Shown: piece after piece, positions 8,431 to 17,553 of the stretch
Numbering within the stretch: the first letter of the stretch is position 1
Layout of the letters: every line of letters begins with the position of its first letter
Program-made: the position numbers and the translations under genes
The notes under the pieces: model-generated
Seen by the model: only the letters and a program-made list of their open reading frames with translations
What the model was told of the DNA's origin: nothing
Databases searched by the model: none
Source: JAHRAW01 sp963693025
GTDB lineage: Bacteria; Pseudomonadota; Gammaproteobacteria; Arenicellales; Poriferihabitantaceae
DNA: 64,000 nucleotides
Reading direction: 5' to 3'
Assembly: GCA_963693025.1 (NCBI GenBank)
Contig: OY843749.1
Coordinates: 62,001 to 126,000, forward strand

Positions 8431-9681
8431 ATGACGGTGGCCGACTCGCGCAAATACCGGGTGATTTTGAGCGGCGGCGTGCTGCCGGAAAAGTCGCGCG
8501 CGGAAGTGCTTGATGCGCTGGCGGTGTTGTTCAACTCGCAGCGCGACACGATGGAGCAACTGCTGCGCGGCAAGCCGGTGCCGCTGACCAAGCGCTATGA
8601 ACGCGAGCAAGCCGACAAAATCTGCCACGCAATTCGACAAGCCGGCGCGGAATGCGCGGTGGAGGAAATCCGCGCGCCGGAAGCGTCGGTAGCGGAGGCG
8701 GCGGAAGCGGAAGAGGGCGCATCCGCCACCGCCACCGACGCCACCGAGCCGCCGCCGGACGACGCGCCCGAAGACGAAGCCACCGCCTCGGCGGCGCGCG
8801 AAGAAGCATCGGAAGACGCGGCGGAAGAGTCGCCGGAAGAAGCCGCAAAACAAGCGGCGGTCGCGCGCTTTGTCGAAGTCAACACCGGCTACTACCTCCG
8901 CCAGTTCGCTAAATTCGGCGGCGCCGAGCGTTGCGCTTTCGTGCTGAGTTGGCATTGGCCCGCTTTTCTGGCGTTCTTTTTCTGGGCGGTGCATCGCAAG
9001 TTGTGGCTCTGGGCGGGCGCGCACCTCTTCGGCAGCCTGATTTTGCTGCTCGCATTCCAGCCGGGAATCGTGTATCTGATTTGGGCGTTGGTCTGGCCGC
9101 TGACCGCCAACTATCTGTATTGCCGGCGCGTGCGCGACTGCGTCTTCGGCGACCCCGGCGCGCCGCGCCGCACCGATTTCAGCCCCGACGCCGACCTCGA
9201 TTCCATGATTCACGGCGGCGTCAGCCGGGTGGCGGTCGCCCTGGCGGTGCTGCTGATGTTCGTGTTATCCCTCGCCCTGAACAGCCCCCTGAGCGAGCGC
9301 GTGTTGCAGTATTCCGAGCGCGGCGGCGGCGGCAGCCTCCTGCCGGGTCCCCCGCCCGGCTCGCAGCAGCGCGGAGACGGCTCCTCCATCGAGGACGGCG
9401 CCGCGCTCACCCCGCGGGTTGCCACCACGGTGACCTTGCTCAACGGGCTGGCGGCGGCGCTGAAACTCGCGGCATCCGACATCACGCCGGGCGACCGGGA
9501 ACAGGCGTTGTTCGTCTTCCGGCAAGTCGTCGCGCGCGCCAAAGTCAAAGACGCCTGGGGAACCGCCATCGCCATTCAAGAGGATGCGGCGGGGCAGGTG
9601 GCGCTGGTCTCCGCCGGACCCGACGGGCGCTTCGACAGCGACGACGACATCGTGCAGTATATCCGCGCGGACGATGGCTAA
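8431..9681 (+). CDS. DUF2628-like membrane protein with T2SS GspG-like C-terminal domain
   Basis: 416 residues from the ATG at 8431; an upstream extension overlaps purH and is not credible. There are three parts. An N-terminal soluble domain (about 1-75) has KYRVILSGGVLPEKSRAEV and CHAIRQAGAECAVEE, a fold often seen in bacterial membrane proteins that take part in proteostasis. An acidic Ala/Glu linker (about 80-145) follows. A DUF2628-like membrane part (about 150-290) contains FFFWAVHRKLWLWAGAHLFG and several hydrophobic helices. The tail (about 330-416) reads KDAWGTAIAIQEDAAG then SAGPDGRFDSDDDIVQY, which resembles the C-terminal domain of type II secretion pseudopilins (GspG). The role is unknown; it sits between purH and purD. 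Confidence 0.7.
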   Translation: MTVADSRKYRVILSGGVLPEKSRAEVLDALAVLFNSQRDTMEQLLRGKPVPLTKRYEREQADKICHAIRQAGAECAVEEIRAPEASVAEAAEAEEGASATATDATEPPPDDAPEDEATASAAREEASEDAAEESPEEAAKQAAVARFVEVNTGYYLRQFAKFGGAERCAFVLSWHWPAFLAFFFWAVHRKLWLWAGAHLFGSLILLLAFQPGIVYLIWALVWPLTANYLYCRRVRDCVFGDPGAPRRTDFSPDADLDSMIHGGVSRVAVALAVLLMFVLSLALNSPLSERVLQYSERGGGGSLLPGPPPGSQQRGDGSSIEDGAALTPRVATTVTLLNGLAAALKLAASDITPGDREQALFVFRQVVARAKVKDAWGTAIAIQEDAAGQVALVSAGPDGRFDSDDDIVQYIRADDG

Positions 9682-9727
9682 CGCCCCCGACCCGAAGCGC
9701 GCGGCGCCGGGCGAGCGTGGGCGCGCG

Positions 9728-11014
9728 ATGAAAATACTCATCGCCGGCGGCGGCGGGCGCGAGCATGCGCTGGCGTGGAAGGCGGCGCAGTCGGCGCGGG
9801 TGGAGCGCGTCTATGTCGCCCCCGGCAACGCCGGCACGGGCGCGGAGGTGCGCGTGCAAAACATCGCCATCGACGCCGACGACATCCACGCGCTGGCGCG
9901 TTTTGCCGAAGACGAGCGCATCGACCTCACCCTTATCGGGCCCGAGGCGCCGCTGGTCATGGGGGTCGCCGACTTGTTCGCCGAGCGCGGCCTGGCGTGC
10001 TTCGGTCCGAGCCGCGCCGCCGCCCGGCTGGAAGGCTCAAAAACCTTCGCCAAGGATTTCTTGCAACGCCACGCCATTCCGACCGCCGCCTACGGCAGTT
10101 TCACCGACGCCGACGCGGCGCTCGCCTTCCTCGATTCGTTTGAGGCGCCCGTGGTCGTCAAGGCGGACGGCCTCGCCGCCGGCAAGGGCGTGGTCATCGC
10201 CCCGACGCGCGCGCGCGCCGAAGCGGCGATTACCGAGATGCTGACGCAGCAACGCTACGGCGACGCCGGCAGCCGCGTGGTGGTCGAGCAGTTTCTCGAA
10301 GGCGAGGAAGCCAGTTTCATCTGCATGGTGGCGGGCGAAGCAGTCCTGCCGATGGCGTCGAGTCAAGACCACAAAGCCGCGCACGACGGCGACACCGGAC
10401 CCAATACCGGCGGCATGGGCGCGTGCTCGCCGGCGCCCATCGTCGATGACGCCATGCACCGGCGAATCATGGAAACGGTCATCCGCCCCACGGTCAAAGG
10501 AATGGCCGCCGACGGCGTGCCCTACACCGGGTTTCTATACGCCGGGCTGATGATCGGCGACGACGGAGCGCCGAGGGTGTTGGAGTTCAACTGCCGCCTC
10601 GGCGACCCGGAAACCCAGCCCATCATGCTGCGCCTGCGCTCCGACCTAATCGCCCACTGCCTCGCCGCCGTGCGCGGAGACCTCGCCGGCGAGCGCGCGC
10701 AGTGGGACAGCCGATGCGCGCTGGGCGTCGTCATGGCCGCCGCCGGCTACCCCGGCAACCACCAAAAAGGCGACCCCATCCACGGCCTGAACCACGACAC
10801 CACCCCCCACAAAATCTTCCACGCCGGCACCACCCTAACTAACGGAAAAGTCACAACCACCGGCGGCAGAGTCCTATGCCCCACCGCCACCGGCCCCACC
10901 CCAACCACCGCCAAAGACGCCGCCTACCAACTGGCAAAACAAATCAACTGGCGAGGCTGCTGGTATCGCTCAGACATCGGACATCGCGCGATTGAAAGGG
11001 AAGGGGGGGGTTAG
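9728..11014 (+). CDS. purD: Phosphoribosylamine-glycine ligase
   Basis: 428 residues from the ATG at 9728 (MKILIAGGGGREHALAWKAA); an in-frame ATG at 9674 overlapping the previous stop is possible but would add a non-conserved leader. ATP-grasp features include KADGLAAGKGVVIAPTRARA, EGEEASFICMVAGE, MASSQDHKAAHDGDTGPNTG, GMGACSPAP and VLEFNCRLGDPETQPIMLR. The enzyme joins glycine to phosphoribosylamine in purine synthesis. The last 250 bp switch to extremely C/A-rich codons (10801-10860: C27 A21 G6 T6) and end in a G8 tract just before the stop. Confidence 0.95.
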   Translation: MKILIAGGGGREHALAWKAAQSARVERVYVAPGNAGTGAEVRVQNIAIDADDIHALARFAEDERIDLTLIGPEAPLVMGVADLFAERGLACFGPSRAAARLEGSKTFAKDFLQRHAIPTAAYGSFTDADAALAFLDSFEAPVVVKADGLAAGKGVVIAPTRARAEAAITEMLTQQRYGDAGSRVVVEQFLEGEEASFICMVAGEAVLPMASSQDHKAAHDGDTGPNTGGMGACSPAPIVDDAMHRRIMETVIRPTVKGMAADGVPYTGFLYAGLMIGDDGAPRVLEFNCRLGDPETQPIMLRLRSDLIAHCLAAVRGDLAGERAQWDSRCALGVVMAAAGYPGNHQKGDPIHGLNHDTTPHKIFHAGTTLTNGKVTTTGGRVLCPTATGPTPTTAKDAAYQLAKQINWRGCWYRSDIGHRAIEREGGG

Positions 11015-11068
11015 GTTCGCACGGCTCGCCGGCGTATTCGCTCCCCACCACTCGTCATTCCTATTACT

Positions 11069-11270
11069 CGTCATTCTCGAGCGTTAGTGTCCGTTTGCCG
11101 CCGCGCTTCTTCTTTTAAGCGGCGGCTTACGGACACTTACGTCCTCGGGAATCTCCCTAAGACTGGCACGGGCTTCGGTAAAGTCCACGCTAACCTTAGG
11201 GAGATTCCCGAAGGCGATGAAAAATATGGTCGCTGACGCTCCCTATTTTTCTATCGTTCGAGAATGACGG
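11069..11270 (+). repeat. MITE-like structured repeat, full copy (copy 1)
   Basis: A full-length copy, about 200 bp, of a palindromic element found many times in this window. The ends are near-inverted repeats: CGTCATTCTCGAGCGTTAG at left and CTATCGTTCGAGAATGACG at right. Inside are hairpin 1 (GTGTCCGT and the Gly-like CCGCCGC arm, a T-rich loop, then GCGGCGG and ACGGACAC) and hairpin 2 (GGGAATCTCCCTAAG pairing with CTTAGGGAGATTCCC over a loop of about 40 nt). No transposase lies nearby. A lone CGTCATTC end fragment at 11053 precedes it. It fills the purD-prmC gap. Confidence 0.85.
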
Positions 11271-11283
11271 GTATATAGAGCAA

Positions 11284-12151
11284 ATGAATAAACCCCCAAA
11301 CATCACACCAATAACAGTAGCAGAGTTGTTGCGTTGGGGGCGGGAGCGGGTTGGGGTTGATGCGGAGGTTTTGTTGTCGTTTGTTACCGGGCGGTCGGGG
11401 GCGGGGTTGGTGGCGGGGGGTTCGGATGGGGTGGGGCGGGGGGAGGTTCGGGGGTTTGAGGGGTTGGTGGAGCGGCGGGTGCGGGGGGAGCCGGTGGCTT
11501 ATTTGTGCGGGCGGAAGGAGTTTTGGTCGTTGGCGTTGGATGTTAATCCCGATGTGCTTATTCCTCGGCCCGAGACCGAGTTGTTGGTTGAGTGCGTTTT
11601 GGCGCATGCCGGCGGCAACGGCATCGCCGCCCTTTTGGAACTGGGCACCGGCAGCGGCGCGATTGCGTTGGCGTTGGCGAGCGAGTTGCCGGGTTGCGCG
11701 ATTGTCGCCACCGACATTTCGCCCGCCGCCATCGACGTGGCGGTCGGCAACCGGCGGCGGCTGTCGGTGGAGCATCCCGGTTTGGGCGCGGTCGAGTTTT
11801 GCGTCGGCGATTGGTTTGAGGCGGTATCGGGGTTGGGGAGGCGTTTTGACTTGATTGTTTCCAACCCGCCGTATGTCGCGCCCGGCGACGCGCATTTGCA
11901 GCGCGGCGACTTGCGCTTTGAGCCGCGGGCGGCGCTGGTGTCGCCACGCAATGGCTTGGCGGCGCTTGAAGCCATCATCGCCGGTGCGCCGCGCTATCTG
12001 AATGCCGGCGGGATGTTGTTGTTGGAGCACGGTTATGAGCAGTCGCCGGCGGTGCGCGACTTGTTTGCGCGTGGCGGTTTTATTGCCATCGTCACCCACC
12101 GCGACCTCGGCGGTCACGAGCGCGTGACTGGCGGACTCACGCCACCACCCC

Positions 12152-12168
<17 letters not shown>
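11284..12168 (+). CDS. prmC: Peptide chain release factor N5-glutamine methyltransferase
   Basis: 294 residues. The N-terminal helical domain is followed by IPRPETELLVE, the SAM-binding LLELGTGSGAIALALASE and the catalytic NPPY motif (FDLIVSNPPYVAPG), then ARGGF and the C-terminal HRDLGGHERV. PrmC methylates the GGQ glutamine of RF1 and RF2. The first 250 bp are extremely G/T-rich (11401-11460: G40 T12 C5 A3), giving Gly/Val-heavy, poorly conserved sequence at residues 30-60. It is normally next to prfA, but here it stands alone behind a repeat and overlaps the convergent DUF1015 gene by 17 bp. Confidence 0.92.
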
Positions 12169-13438
<1,270 letters not shown>

Positions 13439-13452
13439 GGATGCGGCGGCGG

Positions 13453-14556
13453 TCAGGCGTTTGCGTTTGCGTTACCGGTGCGGGCGCGGAAGCGTGCCAT
13501 GAACTCAACCAGCGCCTCGACTCCCTCCATCGGCATCGCGTTGTAGATGCTGGCACGGCAGCCGCCGACGCTGCGATGCCCCTCCAAGTTAAGCAAGCCC
13601 GCTTGCGCGCTCTCGGCGAAGAATTGTTTCTCCAATTCCTCGCTCGGCAGGCGGAACACCACGTTCATGTGCGAGCGGCAGGCTTCGTCCACCGGGCAGT
13701 TGTAGTAGCCGCCGCTTTGGTCGATGGCGTCGTATAACAAGCCCGACTTCTCCGCCGCGCGCCGCTCCATGACCGCCAGCCCGCCCTGTTTTTTCATCCA
13801 CTTCAAGACCTTGCCGAACAGGTAAATGGAGAAAACCGGCGGGGTGTTGAACATCGAATCGCCGGCGTGGTGAATGTCGTAGCGCAGGTAGCGGGCGATG
13901 TCGCGGTTGCTGTTTTCCAAAATGGCGTTGCGCACGAATACCACCGCCATGCCGGACGGCCCCAAGTTTTTCTGCGCGCCGCCATACACCAAATCAAAGC
14001 GCTCCCACGGAATCGGGCGCGCCATATATTCCGACGACAGGTCGCCGATGAGCGGCATCTCCACTTGGGGCCAATGCGGAAAACGGATGCCGCCGATGGT
14101 CTCGTTGGTGGTGATATGCAGGTAGCGGGTGTTGTCGCGCAGCGCCAGTTCGTCGTCCGCCGGCATGCGCGTGTAGCGGTTGTCGGCGCCGTCCCATGCC
14201 GTGTAAATGTCGCCGTGCGCCGCGCCGTCGCTGATGGCGCCCTTCGCCCACGCGCCGGAGTTGATATACGCGCCTTGCTGTCCGGTGTGCAGCAGGTTCA
14301 TCGGAATCATCGCAAACTGCAAGGTCGCGCCGCCTTGAATAAACAGCACGCTGAACTCGTCCGGCGCGCCGAAGATTTCCATCGCCAGCGCGCGCGCCTC
14401 GGTCGCCACCGCCTGAAAATGCTCACCGCGATGGCTCATCTCAATCAAGGACATGCCGGCGCCGTGGTAGTCGACGAATTCGTGTTGCGCTTCTTCCAGG
14501 ACTTCAATGGGCAGGGTGCAAGGTCCCGCGCTGAAATTGTGTTTTCGGTTGGTCAT
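13453..14556 (-). CDS. serC: Phosphoserine aminotransferase
   Basis: 367 residues. Family marks are KHNFSAGPCTLPIEVLEEAQ, GAGMSLIEMSHRGEHF, the PLP-lysine motif LVYGGAQKNLGPSGMAVVFV, NTPPVFSIYLFGKVLKWMKK and VFRLPSEELEKQFF. The enzyme moves the amino group from glutamate to 3-phosphohydroxypyruvate in serine synthesis and also serves pyridoxal phosphate synthesis. It follows a serA-like gene by 58 bp and precedes the DUF1015 gene, so serine synthesis is the likely theme of the operon. Confidence 0.95.
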   Translation of the reverse strand: MTNRKHNFSAGPCTLPIEVLEEAQHEFVDYHGAGMSLIEMSHRGEHFQAVATEARALAMEIFGAPDEFSVLFIQGGATLQFAMIPMNLLHTGQQGAYINSGAWAKGAISDGAAHGDIYTAWDGADNRYTRMPADDELALRDNTRYLHITTNETIGGIRFPHWPQVEMPLIGDLSSEYMARPIPWERFDLVYGGAQKNLGPSGMAVVFVRNAILENSNRDIARYLRYDIHHAGDSMFNTPPVFSIYLFGKVLKWMKKQGGLAVMERRAAEKSGLLYDAIDQSGGYYNCPVDEACRSHMNVVFRLPSEELEKQFFAESAQAGLLNLEGHRSVGGCRASIYNAMPMEGVEALVEFMARFRARTGNANANA

Positions 14557-14614
14557 GGGTTGGGTTGGGTTGTGGGTGTGAATTGAAATGGAAACGGGTT
14601 AGTCGCTCAGTCAC

Positions 14615-15577
14615 TCAGCCATTAACGCAATAAAGCAACTCGCCCTTCTCAAACGAAGCGACCACGCGCACGACACCGTCGGCGACCGCGGTTTGCGCTT
14701 GCTCGGTGGAGGCGCCGATGTGATGCGTGCCGCATACGCCCGGATGGTTTGCCAGCGCGGAGGCGAACTCGCCTTCGCCGCTCGCCGGCTCGTTGCGATA
14801 CACATCCAAGCCCGCGCGAATTCCCTTGCCCTCCATCGCGCGAATCAGCGCCGCCTCGTCCACCAATTCCCCGCGCGAGGTGTTGATTAGAATCGCGCCC
14901 TCCTTCATCGCGCCGAGAAAGGCGTCGTCCACCAGTTGCTCGGTTTGCTCGCTCAGCGGCAGGTGCAGGCTGACGATGTCGCTGCCGCCGAGCAACGCGT
15001 CCAGCGACTCCATCTCGGCGATTTCCCACGCGCGGGTGCCGTCCAGCACGGCGGGCGAGCGCGACGGTTTCGCCGGCGTGCATACCCGCATACCGAAGGC
15101 ATGCGCGCGTTGCGCCACCGCCAGCCCGATGGCGCCCAGCCCGAGGATGCCGAGGGTCATGCCATACAACCCCTGCGCCTTGCCGTAGCGTTTCTTGTTC
15201 CAGCGCCGGTTGCGCAGGTCGGTGGCGTTGTCGGCAATATGGCGGTCGATGGCGATAATCAAGCCGAAAACCAGTTCCGCCACCGCCACGGAATTGGCGC
15301 CCGGCACATTGCACACGCGCACGCCCTTGCCGGCGGCGTGCGCCTTGTCAATCGTGTTGGTGCCGGCGCCGGCGCGAATCACCCCTTTGAGCGCCGCGCC
15401 GGCATCCAAAATCGCGGCGTCCACGCGCGTGCTGCGCACCACCAGAAGGTCGTGGTCGCCCAGCGCCCGCGCGAGCGCGTCGCCTTCAAGGCTCGGGTCA
15501 ACGGTGAGGCGGTGACCCGCGGCGCTCAGCGTGCGTTGGCGGGATTCGGGGAAGGCGTCGGCGATGAGTATTTTCAT
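14615..15577 (-). CDS. D-3-phosphoglycerate dehydrogenase-like 2-hydroxyacid dehydrogenase (short form)
   Basis: 320 residues of the D-2-hydroxyacid dehydrogenase family. It has the Rossmann motif GILGLGAIGLAVAQRAHAFG, INTSRGELVDEAALIRAME with the catalytic Arg region, GLDVYRNEP with the catalytic Glu region and THHIGASTEQAQ with the catalytic His. The GVIRAGAGTNTIDKAHAAGK segment is typical of SerA. The C-terminal regulatory ACT domain of the E. coli enzyme is missing, as in many short SerA forms. Place between asd and serC makes phosphoglycerate oxidation the best guess. Confidence 0.8.
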   Translation of the reverse strand: MKILIADAFPESRQRTLSAAGHRLTVDPSLEGDALARALGDHDLLVVRSTRVDAAILDAGAALKGVIRAGAGTNTIDKAHAAGKGVRVCNVPGANSVAVAELVFGLIIAIDRHIADNATDLRNRRWNKKRYGKAQGLYGMTLGILGLGAIGLAVAQRAHAFGMRVCTPAKPSRSPAVLDGTRAWEIAEMESLDALLGGSDIVSLHLPLSEQTEQLVDDAFLGAMKEGAILINTSRGELVDEAALIRAMEGKGIRAGLDVYRNEPASGEGEFASALANHPGVCGTHHIGASTEQAQTAVADGVVRVVASFEKGELLYCVNG

Positions 15578-15604
15578 TCGGTGGGTTGGCGTGCTAATGG
15601 CGGG

Positions 15605-16753
15605 TCAGTGTTGGTGGAGGATTCGCAGCATCCGGCGCAACGGCTCGGCGGCGCCCCACAGCAACTGGTCGCCGACGCTGAATGCGGAAATGTAGGCGCC
15701 GCGCTCGCCATCGCCGAGGGACAACTTCCGCAGGCGACCGACGGGGATGTCCAGCGTGGCGGTCACCGCCGCCGGCGTCAGCCGCGCCAGCGTCTGCTCG
15801 CGCTCGTTGGCAACCAGCGACACCCAGTCATTGCCCTCGTCCAGCAGCCGCCCGATTTCATCTTCGGGCAGGTCTTCCTTCAGTTTGATGGTGAACGCCT
15901 GACTATGGCAACGCAACACGCCGACTCGCACGCAAGTGCTTTCAATTGGGATGAGGTCGTCCGCGTCTTCGGTGCGCCCCAGAATTTTGTTCGCCTCCCG
16001 CGCGCCCTTCCATTCTTCGCGGCTGACCCCCGCGCCCAAATCGCGGTCAACCCACGGCAGCAGACTACTGGCAAGCGGCGCGCCGATTTCCGTCACCGGC
16101 AACCGCGCCGAGCGCAGGGCATCGGTGGTCGCGTGGTCAATCTCCAAAACCGAACTGTCCGGGTCCGCAAGCAACCCCCCGGCGGCGCCGCTCACAACCT
16201 CCATCTGCCCGACGAATTCGCGCATCTGCCGCGCGCCGCCGCCGGAAATCGCCTGATAGGTCATGACCGTCATCCACTCGATTAAGCCGGCGTTGAACAA
16301 GCCGTCGAGCGCCATCATCATCAGGCTGACGGTGCAATTCCCGCCGATAAAATCTTTCCGCCCCGAAGCCAAACCGCGCTCAATCACCGCCAGGTTGACC
16401 GGGTCAAGAACAATGGTCGCCTCGGGCGCCAGCCGCAAGGTGGAAGCGGCGTCAATCCAGTAACCGTCCCAGCCAAGCCCGCGCAAACGGGAATGAACCG
16501 CACCGGTGTAGTCGCCGCCCTGACAAGTGACGATAACCTCCATCTGCGACAACGCATCGAGGTCGTAGGCATCCACCAACGCCGGCGCCTCACGCCCGCC
16601 CCCAATCGCCGGCGCCGGCCGCCCCGCCTGAGAGGTCGTGAAAAACAGCGGCTGCTCAATCAGGGCAAAGTCATCTTCCGCAACCATCCGCCCCAACAAA
16701 ACCACCCCCACCATCCCCCGCCACCCCACAAATCCCACCCGGTTCAGTTTCAT
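15605..16753 (-). CDS. asd: Aspartate-semialdehyde dehydrogenase (E. coli type)
   Basis: 382 residues. VGFVGWRGMVGVVLLGRM is the NADP-binding start, GGNCTVSLMMMALDGLF carries the catalytic Cys, and GGGARQMREFVGQ and SQAFTIKLKEDLP are typical of the gammaproteobacterial group. It reduces aspartyl phosphate to the semialdehyde for Lys, Met, Thr and diaminopimelate. serA-like and serC genes follow on the same strand with short gaps. The first 70 bp of the gene are extreme in composition: on the + strand 16681-16740 count C37 A18 T3 G2. Confidence 0.94.
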   Translation of the reverse strand: MKLNRVGFVGWRGMVGVVLLGRMVAEDDFALIEQPLFFTTSQAGRPAPAIGGGREAPALVDAYDLDALSQMEVIVTCQGGDYTGAVHSRLRGLGWDGYWIDAASTLRLAPEATIVLDPVNLAVIERGLASGRKDFIGGNCTVSLMMMALDGLFNAGLIEWMTVMTYQAISGGGARQMREFVGQMEVVSGAAGGLLADPDSSVLEIDHATTDALRSARLPVTEIGAPLASSLLPWVDRDLGAGVSREEWKGAREANKILGRTEDADDLIPIESTCVRVGVLRCHSQAFTIKLKEDLPEDEIGRLLDEGNDWVSLVANEREQTLARLTPAAVTATLDIPVGRLRKLSLGDGERGAYISAFSVGDQLLWGAAEPLRRMLRILHQH

Positions 16754-16848
16754 TGGCTTCGGTGAATTGCTGGTTGTAGAATTAAGGACGGCGGATTATA
16801 CGGTTTTTGGTTGGGGTTGAGTACAACTACTTCGTCATTCCAATTACT

Positions 16849-17051
16849 CGTCAGATACTCGAGCGTTAGTGTCCGTTGCCGCCGCGCTTTTTCTTTTTAA
16901 GCGGCGGCTTACGGACACTTGCGTCCTCGGGAATCTCCCTAAGACTGGCACGGGCTTTGTTGAAATCCACGCTAGCCTTAGGAAGATTCCCGAAGGCGAT
17001 GAAAAATATAGTCGCTGGCGCTCCTTATTTTTCTATCGTTCGAGAATGACG
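16849..17051 (+). repeat. MITE-like structured repeat, full copy (copy 2)
   Basis: A full copy with the same two hairpins as the copy at 11069. The left end has a small change (CGTCAGATACTCGAG instead of CGTCATTCTCGAG). A decayed extra right-end unit (GGGGCTCCCTGTTTTCTACC) follows at about 17058-17085. It lies in the divergent asd/rpsO intergenic space, upstream of the rpsO promoter. Confidence 0.85.
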
Positions 17052-17097
17052 AGTTGTGGGGGGCTCCCTGTTTTCTACCGTTCCCCCACAAAAATGC

Positions 17098-17125
17098 TTG
17101 TAGATTGCCGCTATGGTGTTAGAAT
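17098..17125 (+). promoter_or_regulatory. Probable rpsO-pnp promoter
   Basis: A -35-like TTGTAG (17098-17103), 16-bp spacer and TAGAAT -10 (17120-17125) stand about 120 bp before rpsO. This places the start of an untranslated leader of about 110 nt, as is usual for rpsO, where S15 can bind its own leader. It begins directly after the repeat copy. Only sequence similarity supports it. Confidence 0.5.
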
Positions 17126-17245
17126 GCGCCGGTCAGGGGTGCGGAGGCGCGGGTTTTCCGTGTTTGTCCGTAGCCGACCGGGGATTATTTGCTTGTTGTT
17201 CGGTGAGTCTCCCCGTTCAAGTCGTCCAGTTCATTGAGAGATATT

Positions 17246-17515
17246 ATGGCCATTACCGCCGCAGATAAATCTGCCATCGTTACGCAGCATCAACGCCAGA
17301 AAGGCGACACGGGTTCGCCGGAGGTGCAGGTGGCGTTGCTGACTGCTCGGATTCAAGACCTTACCGGTCATTTCAAGACGCACATCCACGACCACCATTC
17401 CCGTCAGGGGTTGTTGCGGTTGGTCAATCATCGTCGTAAATTGTTGAATTATCTCAAAAAGTCCGATGCTAAGATTTACCGGGCGCTGATCAGCAAACTC
17501 GGCTTGCGTAAATAA
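17246..17515 (+). CDS. rpsO: 30S ribosomal protein S15
   Basis: 89 residues, the standard length, from the ATG at 17246 with a GAGAGA ribosome binding site about 6 bp upstream. Diagnostic segments are HQRQKGDTGSPEVQVALLTA, HFKTHIHDHHSRQGLLRLVN and HRRKLLNYLKK. S15 binds 16S rRNA early in small-subunit assembly. pnp follows after 38 bp in the classic rpsO-pnp order. Confidence 0.97.
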   Translation: MAITAADKSAIVTQHQRQKGDTGSPEVQVALLTARIQDLTGHFKTHIHDHHSRQGLLRLVNHRRKLLNYLKKSDAKIYRALISKLGLRK

Positions 17516-17553
17516 CCGCGCCCTTTCGCGCTCAGGAGCATCAGGAGTTAACA

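Noticed and set aside
6747..8591. Long minus-strand frame of 614 codons opposite purH
   Set aside because: It is fully antisense to a well-conserved purH, has Arg/His/Gly-rich non-protein composition and no domain. High GC makes such long shadow frames common here (also opposite aroQ-accBC, pnp, tupAB and others).
10991..11014. G8 tract at the end of purD as a second phase-variable site
   Set aside because: It affects only the last few residues after the conserved fold ends, so slippage would hardly matter.
16869..17237. Recurrent small frame inside the MITE-like repeat (VLGNLPKTGTGF, EIPEGDEKY pattern)
   Set aside because: It recurs only because the DNA repeats. Indels in the T-rich loop shift the frame between copies, starts and stops come from flanking DNA, and the DNA is built of hairpins. 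More likely non-coding.
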